Positions 25,596 through 35,488 of a stretch of 64,000 bases of DNA are shown piece after piece. Position numbers and translations under genes: made by a program. Position 1 is the stretch's first letter. The number at the start of each line of letters is the position of its first letter. Origin of the DNA: Rheinheimera tangshanensis (GTDB taxonomy: Bacteria > Pseudomonadota > Gammaproteobacteria > Enterobacterales > Alteromonadaceae); assembly GCF_014645135.1 (NCBI RefSeq), contig NZ_BMLH01000009.1, positions 99,275 to 163,274 on the forward strand, in the 5' to 3' direction. The notes beneath the pieces were generated by a model. It searched no databases. It had not been told where the DNA came from and saw nothing but the letters and a program-made list of their open reading frames with translations.

Positions 25596-26357
25596 ATGCT
25601 TTTTACTATTATCATAGTGTTGGTTGTTGCACTGGTGATTATCGCCGTGATTGTCAACGCAGTGCAGCAACACAAAGAGCGACTGGCATCGCTTAAACGT
25701 GCTGAGTTTTCCAAACTCAGAACGCTGCTGGAAGACACAGAAGACATTCTATTGAACGCTGCTAATGTGCCTATCACCAAAGGCATAGTGCAAATGCTGC
25801 TCAAACGTATAGTAGTCACACTCAAAGCCATGCTGGAGCTGGAGCCTAATTCAAAAGAGTTAAAAAAACGCATTGGAGAAACAGAAGCCAGATTAAATGA
25901 TAGTGCGGCCGGTGAGATGACCGTCGAAGGTTTAACTATGCCAGATAACGATAAACAAATTATCAGTATGATTCAGGGTATAAAAAAACTACGCACCATT
26001 TTGCGGGCTGAGCATGCACGCGGTAATATTGATACTCAAACCGTAGTGCAGGAAGACCGACGCCTGGAGATGCTGCAACTGCGTATTAATGTAGAAAGTC
26101 AGATTAAACGCGGTAACCAGGCTCGCGCCGGTAATATGTTAGGTTCTGCCCGTCAATGCTACGAAAAAGCGTTGACCACCATGTCCAACTGCGCTCATGC
26201 CGATGACTACATTACCAATCGTAAAAGTGAAGTCATGACAATCCTGGAAGATATTGCAACTGAATTAAAAGAAGGCAACCTGCGTGACAGACAGAAAAAA
26301 GCAGAGCAGGAAAATAACGATTTGGATGTGCTATTCGCCCCTAAACGTAAGTGGTAA
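25596..26357 (+). CDS. Membrane-anchored helical protein, unknown function
   Basis: 253 aa from ATG 25596 (GGAG six bases ahead; the frame is open from 25572). One N-terminal membrane anchor (MLFTIIIVLVVALVIIAVIV) is followed by a long, charged, mostly helical cytoplasmic part. I recall similar proteins in Alteromonadales annotated loosely as DNA repair ATPase, but no Walker motifs are visible here, so I would not use that name. It sits downstream of the kinase-like gene in the same direction, 105 bases away. Confidence 0.7.
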   Translation: MLFTIIIVLVVALVIIAVIVNAVQQHKERLASLKRAEFSKLRTLLEDTEDILLNAANVPITKGIVQMLLKRIVVTLKAMLELEPNSKELKKRIGETEARLNDSAAGEMTVEGLTMPDNDKQIISMIQGIKKLRTILRAEHARGNIDTQTVVQEDRRLEMLQLRINVESQIKRGNQARAGNMLGSARQCYEKALTTMSNCAHADDYITNRKSEVMTILEDIATELKEGNLRDRQKKAEQENNDLDVLFAPKRKW

Positions 26358-26372
26358 CTCCCCTTCGTCCTT

Positions 26373-26600
26373 GAAGCTGCAGCTTCGTTGACTGCGTGCT
26401 CTCCCCCCAGTCACATAGGTAGCTATGCTCCTGGGGTCTCAATCCCTTGTCGCCGCGCTGCAACTCCAATAACTTTGGGGATATCCCCTTCAGCCCGAAG
26501 CTGCAGCTTTGTTGACTGCGTGCTCTCGTCCCAGTCACATAGGTAGCTATGCTCCTGGGGTCTCAATCCCTTGTCGCCGCGCTGCAACGCCAATGACTTT
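26373..26600. repeat. Two direct copies of a 104-bp repeat
   Basis: Copies at 26373-26476 and 26497-26600 differ at only a few bases (period 124). Each starts with GAAGCTGCAGCTT and contains a stem-loop: CCCAG..CATAG-GTAG-CTATG..CTGGG. They fill the gap between two convergent genes. The hairpin core suggests a REP-like interspersed element of this genome rather than a CRISPR or satellite. Confidence 0.85.
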
Positions 26601-26621
26601 GAGTAGAGTTACTCAGACAGT

Positions 26622-26647
26622 AAAAAAGGCGCCTAAGCGCCTTTTTT
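26622..26647. terminator. Bidirectional terminator after topA
   Basis: AAAAAAGGCGC-CTAA-GCGCCTTTTTT. The stem has A and T runs on both sides, serving topA leftward and the helical-protein gene rightward. Confidence 0.85.
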
Positions 26648-26659
26648 ATAACACCAAAA

Positions 26660-29257
26660 TTACTTCGCTTTTTCTTTCGTTACAACCCAATGGCCATTTT
26701 CATACCAAGCGGACCAGCCTGTGGCTTTACCATCTTTTTCCGTCATTACATACTGCTGCTTGGTCTTACGACTCCAGCGGATAATAGTCGGATTTCCAGC
26801 AGCATCTGCTGCTGGAGCCTCTGCCAGATAGTGAAACTTTGGCATGATACGATCTTTAAAGCGAGCCAGCTCAGACACTAATGGCGCTCGTGTCTCCCTC
26901 GATTTAGGAAAAGTAGCGGCAGCAAGGAATAAACCTGCAGCGCCATCACGCAGGACAAAATAGGTATCTGACTTTTCGCATTTAAGTTCAGGCAAATGCA
27001 CCGGATCTTCTTTAGGTGGCGCAGCTTCACCATTTTTCAACAGCTTACGGGTGTTTTTACAGGCATCGTTGGTACACCCAAAGTATTTACCAAAACGACC
27101 TGATTTGAGCTGCATATCTGAGCCACACTTTTCACATTCAATCAGTGGGCCGTCATAGCCTTTGAGTTTAAATACACCGGATTCAACTAAATAACCGTCA
27201 CAACCAGGATTATTACCACAAACATAGAGCTTACGATGCTCATCAATCAGGTAATGATCCATAGCAGTACCGCATTTAGCACAGCGCTTTTTGTGACGCA
27301 GCACTTCTGTCTCTAATTCGTCATCATCAGCGACTTCGACCGCATCATCACCGGGGGTCAGATTCATCGTCGTTGTACAACGCTCTTTTGGCGGCAGATT
27401 GTAGCCTGAGCAGCCTAAAAATACGCCAGTAGATGCAGTTCGAATCCCCATCTGACGGCCACAGGTTGGGCAGGCAATATCAGTTAAAACAAACTGATTG
27501 GTGCGCATGCCTCCTTGTTCCGGGTCAGCTTCAGCTGTTTTTAACTGAGTAGAAAAATCACCATAAAACTGATCCAACACCTTGCGCCATTGCAGTTCAC
27601 CCTGGGCTATATCATCCAGCCGGACTTCCATATTGGCGGTAAAATCGTAACTCATTAAATCGCTGAAGTTCTCGACTAGACGGTCTGTGACTATTTCACC
27701 CATTTTTTCAGCATAGAAACGACGATTATCCACTTTGACATAACCACGTTCCTGAATGGTTGAAATAATAGCCGCGTAAGTCGAAGGACGCCCTATGCCA
27801 CGCTTTTCCAGTTCTTTAACCAAACTGGCTTCACTAAAACGGGCTGGTGGTTTAGTGAAATGCTGAGCTGGCACTAACTGTTCCAGCTGCAGGTTTTCGC
27901 CAGGCTTCACATCCGGCAACACCAGCTCTTCTTCGTCTTTGCGTTTTTGTGCCGGCTGTACTTTAGTCCAGCCATCAAAACGTAGTACCCTGCCTTTGGC
28001 TTTTAATTCAAAGTCAGCGGCTGAGACCGTAATGGTCGTGACATCGTACTGAGCTGAGGGCATCTGACAGGCAACAAACTGACGCCAAATCAGTTCGTAC
28101 AGCTTACGGGCATCAGCCTCCATATCCTGCAGGCTACTCGCCAGTACAAAAACATCAGAAGGACGAATGGCCTCGTGCGCTTCCTGGGCATTGGCTTTGC
28201 TACCATAACTTAATGGCTGCTCTGGCAGGTACTTCGCGCCAAAATTCTGCTCGATGTACGAGCGGCACGCTGTTAATGCATCCACACTCAAGTTGGTCGA
28301 ATCGGTACGCATATAGGTAATATGGCCGGCTTCGTATAAACGCTGCGCCAGCATCATGGTCTTTTTCACACCATAACCTAAACGGGTACTGGCGGCCTGC
28401 TGTAAGGTCGACGTAATAAAAGGCGCCTGAGCTTTGCTGCTCGATGGCTTGTCTTCACGGTCTGTGACGCTGTAACTGGCTTTTTGTAACAAAGCCACAG
28501 CAGCATCCGTTTGAGCTTTATTCTCAGGCTTAAACGCTTTGCCGGCTTGTTTAGCCACCTCAAGTTGCAGTGCCACACCCGTTTTGGTTTGTGTATCCGC
28601 AGCAACTGTCCAGTATTCTTCAGGCACAAAAGCTTTAATTTCACGCTCACGTTCAACCACTAAACGCACAGCAACAGATTGGACGCGACCAGCAGATAAC
28701 CCTCTGGCCACTTTTTTCCATAACAAGGGCGAGACCATAAAACCCACAACACGGTCCAGAAAGCGACGGGCTTGCTGCGCATTGACACGATGCTGATTCA
28801 CTTCACCTGGTTCAACGAAGGCGTTTTTGATGGCATTTTGGGTGATTTCGTTAAACACAACCCGCTTAAACTTTTGATGTTCGCCACCAATAATTTCCTG
28901 AAGGTGCCAGGCAATCGCCTCCCCTTCACGGTCTAAGTCCGTTGCCAGATAGACGGTATCTGCTTTTTCAGCCAGAGCTTTCAACTCTTTGACGACCTTT
29001 TCTTTGCCAGGCAGAATTTCGTAGCGGGCTTGCCAGTTGTTGTTTGGATCTATACCCATACGTTCAACGAGAGCCTGATACTCTTTTTGCTCTTTGCTAA
29101 GCTTGGTCTTGTCTTCTTTGACTTTATCTTTGCTGCTGCTCGTTGGCAGATCGCGAATATGACCGACGCTGGATTTGACGATAAAATCGTTTCCAAGGTA
29201 CTTATTAATGGTTTTAGCTTTCGCTGGTGATTCGACTATGACTAGTGATTTCGCCAT
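26660..29257 (-). CDS. topA: DNA topoisomerase I
   Basis: 865 aa type IA topoisomerase (E. coli 865). The toprim domain starts at [17 protein letters not shown] with the acidic DLDREGEA motif; the catalytic Tyr is at about 315 in [10 protein letters not shown]. Three Cys4 zinc fingers follow ([28 protein letters not shown]), and then a C-terminal topoisomerase ribbon domain. It relaxes negative supercoils. Location between cysB and other core genes is common in gammaproteobacteria. No unusual features. Confidence 0.97.
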   Translation of the reverse strand: MAKSLVIVESPAKAKTINKYLGNDFIVKSSVGHIRDLPTSSSKDKVKEDKTKLSKEQKEYQALVERMGIDPNNNWQARYEILPGKEKVVKELKALAEKADTVYLATDLDREGEAIAWHLQEIIGGEHQKFKRVVFNEITQNAIKNAFVEPGEVNQHRVNAQQARRFLDRVVGFMVSPLLWKKVARGLSAGRVQSVAVRLVVEREREIKAFVPEEYWTVAADTQTKTGVALQLEVAKQAGKAFKPENKAQTDAAVALLQKASYSVTDREDKPSSSKAQAPFITSTLQQAASTRLGYGVKKTMMLAQRLYEAGHITYMRTDSTNLSVDALTACRSYIEQNFGAKYLPEQPLSYGSKANAQEAHEAIRPSDVFVLASSLQDMEADARKLYELIWRQFVACQMPSAQYDVTTITVSAADFELKAKGRVLRFDGWTKVQPAQKRKDEEELVLPDVKPGENLQLEQLVPAQHFTKPPARFSEASLVKELEKRGIGRPSTYAAIISTIQERGYVKVDNRRFYAEKMGEIVTDRLVENFSDLMSYDFTANMEVRLDDIAQGELQWRKVLDQFYGDFSTQLKTAEADPEQGGMRTNQFVLTDIACPTCGRQMGIRTASTGVFLGCSGYNLPPKERCTTTMNLTPGDDAVEVADDDELETEVLRHKKRCAKCGTAMDHYLIDEHRKLYVCGNNPGCDGYLVESGVFKLKGYDGPLIECEKCGSDMQLKSGRFGKYFGCTNDACKNTRKLLKNGEAAPPKEDPVHLPELKCEKSDTYFVLRDGAAGLFLAAATFPKSRETRAPLVSELARFKDRIMPKFHYLAEAPAADAAGNPTIIRWSRKTKQQYVMTEKDGKATGWSAWYENGHWVVTKEKAK

Positions 29258-29620
29258 TTTATGATTGAGATCCCTGACCTTTTAACGTGCCACAGGGCAC
29301 TTCTTTTTTAACGTATATCCGTAAACTCAAGTTGTGACAAGAGAATAAGTTCATTATTATGCCAGAAGGTCACAATTTAGTGACTTTTCGCTGAATAAAA
29401 CAGCGGGTCCTGCATAAAGTGATAAAAGTCACAGTAAAGAGGCAAGCTAAACGGCTGGCAACCACACTATGACGATAAGTACGCAGGTTAGTTTCCCTGA
29501 ATCACTGCAGTGACAGCCTTAAACGCTGCCGCTTTCAGTGCCCAGTGAAAAAAATGAAGCAACGGCCGCAATAACAATAAAAGCAGTGCCCCTTCCCAAA
29601 AATGAAGGAATAAAACAAAA
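29258..29620. other. Intergenic region between divergent topA and astB
   Basis: It contains the promoters of both genes, which cannot be placed exactly. There is a 16-bp palindrome GTCACAATTTAGTGAC at 29369-29384 and a small stem CGCTG/CAGCG at about 29389-29405. The palindrome may be an operator; it is not an ArgR box. Confidence 0.45.
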
Positions 29621-30964
29621 ATGAAGTTCTTTGAAGCAAACTTTGACGGCCTCGTCGGGCCGACGCACAACTATGCCGGATTATCTATCGGTAATGTTGC
29701 CTCTCTCAATAACGCCAAAAACACCTCCAGCCCAAAACAAGCCGCTAAGCAGGGCTTACAGAAGATGAAATCTTTGTCTGAACTGGGTTTAATACAAGGT
29801 GTGCTGGCACCACAGGAAAGGCCTGACGTTTATACATTAAGACGTCTGGGTTTTACCGGAACAGACAGTGAAGTGATAAGCAAAGCGGCAAAACAAGCGC
29901 CCGCAGTGCTCAAAGCCGTCTGTTCAGCCTCCAGTATGTGGACGGCCAACGCCGCAACTATTTCACCCAGTGCAGATACTGCCGACGGTAAAATTCATTT
30001 TACGCCGGCTAACTTAACCAATAAGTTTCACCGCTCACTGGAGCCTTTAACCACGGGCCGGATCCTCAAAGCTATGTTTAGTGATGACAAGTATTTTGCG
30101 CATCATCAGCATTTGCCGGATAACGATCACTTTGGTGACGAAGGCGCAGCCAACCATACCCGTTTATGTAGTGATTATGGTAAAGCTGGCGTAGAGCTTT
30201 TTGTGTATGGTCGCTATGCCTTTGATTCTTCAAAGCCTGCACCTAAACGTTTTCCTGCCCGCCATACACTGGAAGCCTGTGAGGCAGTCGCTCGTTTGCA
30301 CGGTTTATCAGAAAATGCTGCCGTGATGATGCAACAAAATCCAGATGTGATCGATCAGGGCGTCTTTCACAATGACGTGATTGCAGTGGGTAACCAAAAC
30401 GTACTGTTTTTCCACGAACAGGCTTTTGTCGATACACAAGTTAAGCTGGACGAAATTCGTCGTAAATTTGGCTCTGCTGCAGATTTGCATTTTATTGAAG
30501 TGAAAACTTCAGAAGTATCGGTTTCTGAAGCGGTGAAGACCTATCTGTTTAACACTCAACTGGTGACTTTGGCCAACGGCGACATGGCGATTATTGCGCC
30601 AACAGAATGTCGCGACAGTGCAACGGTCTCCGCCTATCTGGAACAGTTGACAGGACGTGGCACGCCTATCCGTCAGGTGCATTATTTTGACGTAAAACAA
30701 AGTATGCAAAATGGCGGTGGACCGGCCTGTCTGCGCTTGCGTGTGGCCATGAGTGAAGCGGAACATCAGGCTGTCAATCCGGCGGTGCTGATGAACGAGA
30801 GTTTATTTGTCCGGTTAAATCAGTGGGTGGATACACACTATCGCGACCAGATCAGCGAAGCCGACTTAGCCGATCCACAGCTGTTGATTGAAAGTCGTCA
30901 GGCGCTTGATGAACTGACTCAAATCTTAAAACTGGGTTCTGTTTATCAGTTCCAACGCGATTAA
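29621..30964 (+). CDS. astB: N-succinylarginine dihydrolase
   Basis: 447 aa (E. coli AstB 447). Second step of the arginine succinyltransferase (AST) catabolic pathway: succinylarginine to succinylornithine, CO2 and ammonia. Conserved starts [18 protein letters not shown], the block [20 protein letters not shown], and the nucleophile Cys near the end in [12 protein letters not shown] are all present. None of astA, astC, astD or astE is in the window. A strong terminator follows directly. Confidence 0.96.
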   Translation: MKFFEANFDGLVGPTHNYAGLSIGNVASLNNAKNTSSPKQAAKQGLQKMKSLSELGLIQGVLAPQERPDVYTLRRLGFTGTDSEVISKAAKQAPAVLKAVCSASSMWTANAATISPSADTADGKIHFTPANLTNKFHRSLEPLTTGRILKAMFSDDKYFAHHQHLPDNDHFGDEGAANHTRLCSDYGKAGVELFVYGRYAFDSSKPAPKRFPARHTLEACEAVARLHGLSENAAVMMQQNPDVIDQGVFHNDVIAVGNQNVLFFHEQAFVDTQVKLDEIRRKFGSAADLHFIEVKTSEVSVSEAVKTYLFNTQLVTLANGDMAIIAPTECRDSATVSAYLEQLTGRGTPIRQVHYFDVKQSMQNGGGPACLRLRVAMSEAEHQAVNPAVLMNESLFVRLNQWVDTHYRDQISEADLADPQLLIESRQALDELTQILKLGSVYQFQRD

Positions 30965-30978
30965 TCAGAACAACACGC

Positions 30979-31011
30979 AAAAAGGCGGAATTTAATTCCG
31001 CCTTTTTTATG
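30979..31011 (+). terminator. Terminator of astB
   Basis: AAAAGGCGGAATTTAATTCC-GCC with flanking A and T runs forms a 9-bp stem followed by six T. Confidence 0.88.
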
Positions 31012-31055
31012 TGTTCAGTCATTTACCGCAGCTCTGATCTGTCGTTATACCAAAT

Positions 31056-33260
31056 TTAGTCAGTATCGCTGCAAAGCGCTCCTTCACCAAAGGGGTTGCG
31101 AGCCGGAGCTGCAGTTTCATCTGAGGTATATTCACCTGAAACCAAAGTACGGTATTCACGACTTGCGATGTTTTCGGTCCCCTCAGCAAAACCCGTTACA
31201 GAAATCATGACTCTGGTCCATGGTGCAATATCTTTGGTATAAGTTAAATCAAAAGTTGCTATACCATTTTCGTCCGCCTGCACAGTTCGGGGCACTGAGG
31301 CGACGTTACCAGGTGTTAACTGCCCGTCAGCGTTGAAGTCCTCCCCCTGGTCCAAAATCCCGTTGTTATTTATATCCTCACTCTGACAGGTCGGGCTGCT
31401 AATCACATCGTCCCAGTATTCGAAATCTGCCAAATCGGGTACAGCGACCCAGGAACCTTTGTTATAGCTGACAGGCACAACAGAAACATTCAGCTCCTGT
31501 CCAGCAACAGAATTACCTGACGAGTCAGTCACCAGTATTGAGAACTCTTGCGCAAACAAAGAATTACTGGGCGATTGTATAGAATTACCTGTACCAAAAC
31601 GGAAAAACAAGGTTCTGGTCCCAACAGCGACAGGCGTATTCGCACTCACGGCAGGTGTGGTATTCAGTACCGTTGCTGTCACATTCAGATTCGCACCACT
31701 GCCAGCGCCCGTAGTGTTATCAGCGGTAAACACTGTACTGGCAAGCCCCTGAGAGTCTGTAATAGCGGTAGCAGGATCAATCAACCCACCAGGGGCTCCG
31801 TCTAATGTAAAGGCAACAGAGCGATTTTTCACCGGATTATTATTTTGATCCCGAACTACGGCACGCACCACACTTTGCTCACCAGGTCCCAGTTGTGCCG
31901 GAAATGCCGAGACTGTGATGTTATCCGGCACTGTCGCAATAAACTCAACCTGAGTTTGAGTCGTCAACAGATCAGTAGCACCGGCGCGGATCTCAGTCGC
32001 AGAAATATTGGCAAATCCAGCGAAATCAGATGCGACTAATACTGTAGCTAGCCCCTGAGCATTGGTGGTCTGATCGACAGAAATCTGAGTCAGGTTACCC
32101 GTCATTACCCCAACCTGTCCTCGGGTTGTTGTAAAGTTCAGCGCTTTAGCTGCATTAGGTAAATTATTCACCAACCACTCTAAGCTGAGCTGTTGTTCGG
32201 TTCCAAGTGGCACTTCAATCACTTCGGTATTTAGAAAACTGAACTGATCAGACTGAATAATAACAGGCGCAATGGCCGTAGCGCCTAGCCCTGTCACCCG
32301 GATCTCATCCGTGCCGCCTTGAGAAGCTTTGTAATTAAAAGATACACGACCACTATTCCCTGATGTAACCAGAGAACTACTGGTTATTGGATTTGCTAAA
32401 GCGGAGCTGATGGTTAGGGTTTGGCCCTGGATACCTTTGCCATCAAAGTTAGTTAAATCAGCAGTCATAGTCACTTCATCAGACAACACCATAGAACGGG
32501 GAGCACTGATTAAAATTGAGGTACCAACCACATCAACCTCGACCGTCGCGGTTTTATCACCGACAGATGCCGTTACAGTGATTGTGCGTAATGATGAGTC
32601 CACACTGCTTGATAAGGTGGCTTTGGCGACGCCATCCGCTTCTGTTAATGCACTAACCACCTGTAATTCACCCGAACTGGCAGCGAACTGCACTGCGACA
32701 CCGGGTTGTAATATGTTATTGGAATCTAAAACCACGGCTGATAAAGCCACTTGCGCCGTTCCACCCGACCCTAGCTGCAAGTTATCTGCAATAAGGCGTA
32801 GCGATCCGACGGGCTCTTCCGGCGCAACATCATCTGCATCTCCTGCGGATGTAAAACTAACAGTAGCGGATTGCCCGCCTGTTAAAGTAGCGGTGATGTT
32901 ACCAGCACCACTTTTAGAGCCAACCAGAACCCCAATAGTTGCGACACCGTCGCCATTGGTCTGAGCTGTGCCCGCTTGATTATTAAAACCAGCTAATAAC
33001 TCATCATTGACACTAAAACTAATCAACTGCCCCGCCATAGACCTGCCAGTGGATGAGGACAAGGTGGCAGTTAAGGTCAGAGGTTGTGCTTTGCTTAGCT
33101 CCACTGAAGCGACACCCGATCCAGTACTTAAAGCCAGACGGATGCTGATCACTTCGGTCGTTTCACCGCCGTCATCGTCACTGATAGTGCCGCCACCTCC
33201 TCCACATGCAGCTAATAACGCCAAAACGATGATAGCAAAGTAGCAGCGGATTCTGAGCAT
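31056..33260 (-). CDS. Lipoprotein with bacterial Ig-like (Big-1) repeats
   Basis: 734 aa with a lipoprotein signal (LALLAACGGGGG, lipobox LAAC). It is followed by several Ig-like domains of about 90-100 residues, recognised by repeated patterns such as DGVATIGVLVGSKSGAGNIT, ADGVAKATLSSS and SQGLASTVFTADNTT. Near 630-655 an EF-hand-like calcium loop appears (DINNNGILDQGEDFNADGQ). Such proteins act at the cell surface, in adhesion or envelope structure. No partner is apparent. The last 70 residues have no recognisable domain. Confidence 0.8.
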   Translation of the reverse strand: MLRIRCYFAIIVLALLAACGGGGGTISDDDGGETTEVISIRLALSTGSGVASVELSKAQPLTLTATLSSSTGRSMAGQLISFSVNDELLAGFNNQAGTAQTNGDGVATIGVLVGSKSGAGNITATLTGGQSATVSFTSAGDADDVAPEEPVGSLRLIADNLQLGSGGTAQVALSAVVLDSNNILQPGVAVQFAASSGELQVVSALTEADGVAKATLSSSVDSSLRTITVTASVGDKTATVEVDVVGTSILISAPRSMVLSDEVTMTADLTNFDGKGIQGQTLTISSALANPITSSSLVTSGNSGRVSFNYKASQGGTDEIRVTGLGATAIAPVIIQSDQFSFLNTEVIEVPLGTEQQLSLEWLVNNLPNAAKALNFTTTRGQVGVMTGNLTQISVDQTTNAQGLATVLVASDFAGFANISATEIRAGATDLLTTQTQVEFIATVPDNITVSAFPAQLGPGEQSVVRAVVRDQNNNPVKNRSVAFTLDGAPGGLIDPATAITDSQGLASTVFTADNTTGAGSGANLNVTATVLNTTPAVSANTPVAVGTRTLFFRFGTGNSIQSPSNSLFAQEFSILVTDSSGNSVAGQELNVSVVPVSYNKGSWVAVPDLADFEYWDDVISSPTCQSEDINNNGILDQGEDFNADGQLTPGNVASVPRTVQADENGIATFDLTYTKDIAPWTRVMISVTGFAEGTENIASREYRTLVSGEYTSDETAAPARNPFGEGALCSDTD

Positions 33261-33428
33261 CTGGATTCTCCATTGGATGCACTAACTTATTGTAATTACT
33301 CTAGCTTAGTAGAAACTTAAGGAACGGGCTAAGCCAAGGCGTAAAATAATTCCCTCAGTTGCAGTTTTTCTTTTGGCTCACAAACTGGTAGGCTAAGCGG
33401 CATTTTTCGGGCAAATAAAAGATAAAAA

Positions 33429-34736
33429 ATGACTGCAAAAAAGAAATTAGGTCTTACCCCACGTATTCTGATCGGCATGGCGCTGGGTATTCTGGTTGGC
33501 GCATTCTTTAAATTCCTGTTGGCAGGTGAAGCAGAACGAACTTTGAGTTTGTTTGGTGCAGAACTGGGCCTACGGGCATTTTTTGTGGACGGTATTTTTC
33601 ATGCTGGTGGACAAATTTTTGTTGCAAGCTTAAAAATGCTGGTTGTCCCTTTGGTCTTTGTTTCACTGGTCTGCGGCACCAGCTCATTAAGTGACGGCAG
33701 TACGTTAGGCCGATTGGGCGGTAAGTCGGTTGGTCTTTATATTCTGACCACAGCTATCGCCATTGCCATTGCCATATTTTTCGCAATTTTGGTATCACCT
33801 GGTGCCGGAGTTCAGATGACCTCTGATACACAATTTAGTGTGCAACAAGCGCCTTCTATTACTCAGGTTTTTATCAATATGTTCCCAAGCAACCCGGTTG
33901 AGGCCATGGCGAAAGGGGAAATGCTGCAAATCATTGTGTTTTCAGTACTCTTTGGTTTAGCTGTAGCGTTAACAGGAGAAGCAGGTTCCAGAGTGCGGGC
34001 TTTGTTTAATGATCTAAATGAAGTGGTTATGAAGCTGGTTAGCTTTATGATGGCTTTAGCCCCTTATGGTGTGTTTTTCCTGATGGCGAAACTCTTTACC
34101 ACATTAGATTTAAAGGATTTAGAAAGTCTGGGTTGGTATTTTGGTACTGTGCTTTTTGTATTGTGTTTTCATGGTTTTATCGTCTATGGCGGTTTTATCT
34201 CGATTTTTGGCCGCTTAAATCCGTTCATGTTTTTCAGAAAAATGAAAGACGCCGCTTTGTTTGCTTTTAGCATGTCCAGCAGCAACGCTACTATTCCGGT
34301 GAATATGGAAACGACCACGAAAAAACTTGGGGTAAGCAACAATATAGCATCCTTCACCATCCCTTTAGGCGCCACTATCAATATGGATGGAACTGCTATT
34401 ATGCAGGGTGTGGCTACTGTTTTTATTGCTCAGGTGTTTCAGATTGAGTTAACCACTATGGATTACCTGATGGTGATCCTGACGGCCACTTTAGCGTCGA
34501 TAGGCACAGCTGGCGTCCCAGGTGTAGGTTTAATTATGCTGGCAATGGTGTTACAGCAGGTGGGTTTACCTGTCGAAGGTATTGCCCTGATTATTGGTGT
34601 CGACCGTTTATTGGATATGACCCGTACCGCCGTCAATATTACAGGTGATGCGATGGTGTCTTGTCTGGTTGCCAAAAGCGAAAATCAGTTTGATGAAGCT
34701 TGTTTTAACAATCCGGACGCGGGCAGAAACAGTTAA
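33429..34736 (+). CDS. Sodium- or proton-coupled dicarboxylate/glutamate symporter (DAACS)
   Basis: 435 aa inner-membrane transporter of the GltP/DctA/GltPh fold. Re-entrant hairpin 1 has SMSSSNATIPVNM; TM7 has NMDGTA; hairpin 2 has IGTAGVPGVG; TM8 has DRLLDMTRTAVNITGDA. These hold the substrate and cation sites. The Arg in DMTRT suits acidic amino acids or C4-dicarboxylates; exact substrate not determinable. It is a single-gene unit with a terminator after it. Confidence 0.92.
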   Translation: MTAKKKLGLTPRILIGMALGILVGAFFKFLLAGEAERTLSLFGAELGLRAFFVDGIFHAGGQIFVASLKMLVVPLVFVSLVCGTSSLSDGSTLGRLGGKSVGLYILTTAIAIAIAIFFAILVSPGAGVQMTSDTQFSVQQAPSITQVFINMFPSNPVEAMAKGEMLQIIVFSVLFGLAVALTGEAGSRVRALFNDLNEVVMKLVSFMMALAPYGVFFLMAKLFTTLDLKDLESLGWYFGTVLFVLCFHGFIVYGGFISIFGRLNPFMFFRKMKDAALFAFSMSSSNATIPVNMETTTKKLGVSNNIASFTIPLGATINMDGTAIMQGVATVFIAQVFQIELTTMDYLMVILTATLASIGTAGVPGVGLIMLAMVLQQVGLPVEGIALIIGVDRLLDMTRTAVNITGDAMVSCLVAKSENQFDEACFNNPDAGRNS

Positions 34737-34747
34737 TAAAGGAAATC

Positions 34748-34797
34748 GTCGCAACAACCTTCCCGACAGTTGCAACATACCGTCCTTCCATGCACAT
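34748..34797. repeat. Degenerate copy of the 50-bp repeat found at 36528-36627
   Basis: GTCG-AAC..TTCC..CATACCGTCCTTCCATG..CAT aligns over 50 bases with the intact units at 36528 and 36578, with many substitutions. As there, it directly abuts an intrinsic terminator. Confidence 0.55.
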
Positions 34798-34825
34798 AAA
34801 ACGCCGCTTCATGCGGCGTTTTTTA
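34798..34825. terminator. Terminator between the symporter and tpm genes
   Basis: AAAACGCCGC-TTCAT-GCGGCGTTTTTT: 6-bp GC-rich stem with A and T runs, lying between convergent genes and able to serve both. Confidence 0.85.
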
Positions 34826-34835
34826 TCGTCTTAAC

Positions 34836-35486
34836 TCACCAGCAAATCCAAAATGCCTTTTCGATCAGATGACTGACCTTAAACTGGCGCTGCGCAAAAG
34901 GTCGTCCGGTCAGATTTCGTATCGCCAGAAGTTCAACAGAGGCAGCGAAATCAAATAACTGCCTGACTGCACACTCAGTCACCGAAAACGGCGGGCCAGA
35001 CATTTCCTCTTGTGGATACTCCAGACTAAGCAGTAACAATGAAACAGGTCCTGGACATAAGTATTTTAATTGTTTTACATAGTCAATGCGCATTTGCAAA
35101 GGTAAAGCTATGAAGGCAGCCCTGTCATAAATCAGCCCTATATCACCTAGTTGCTCTTGCTTCAGGTCAAAATAGTCGCCTTGCCAAATATCCACAGCGG
35201 GATGACTAAAACGCTGGAACTGGCCTTGTGTTGAGACTGCAAATGACTGAGCCTGATCCTGATAAAACTGCTGACAGGCCAATGCAGAAAGTTCAGCCCC
35301 TATAACCTTGCTGTGCTGAGATAACCACCACAAATCCAGACTTTTACCACATAAAGGCGCAAAAATTGCGCCAGACGGTTGCCAATTCAGTTGTGAAAAC
35401 ACTATTGGCAACAGCGGGTGAATGTCCTGTTGATGGAAACCAATACGTTGTTGTTGCCAACAATTGTGCCAGAATTCAGACTCCAT
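34836..35486 (-). CDS. tpm: Thiopurine S-methyltransferase family protein
   Basis: 216 aa from the ATG at 35486 (MESEFWHNCWQ, the family's usual start; the frame opens at 35498). Class I SAM-dependent methyltransferase of the TPMT type with IFAPLCGKSLDLWWL (SAM loop), WQGDYFDL and IYDRAAFIALP. Bacterial homologues methylate thiopurines and also selenium or tellurium oxyanions. Its start overlaps or touches the end of sohB, suggesting cotranscription. Confidence 0.9.
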   Translation of the reverse strand: MESEFWHNCWQQQRIGFHQQDIHPLLPIVFSQLNWQPSGAIFAPLCGKSLDLWWLSQHSKVIGAELSALACQQFYQDQAQSFAVSTQGQFQRFSHPAVDIWQGDYFDLKQEQLGDIGLIYDRAAFIALPLQMRIDYVKQLKYLCPGPVSLLLLSLEYPQEEMSGPPFSVTECAVRQLFDFAASVELLAIRNLTGRPFAQRQFKVSHLIEKAFWICW

Positions 35487-35488
35487 AC

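Noticed and set aside
25572..26357. DNA repair ATPase annotation
   Set aside because: No Walker A or B motif is visible; kept as unknown membrane-anchored helical protein.
29369..29384. ArgR box controlling astB
   Set aside because: The palindrome GTCACAATTTAGTGAC does not match the ArgR consensus and lies far upstream of astB.
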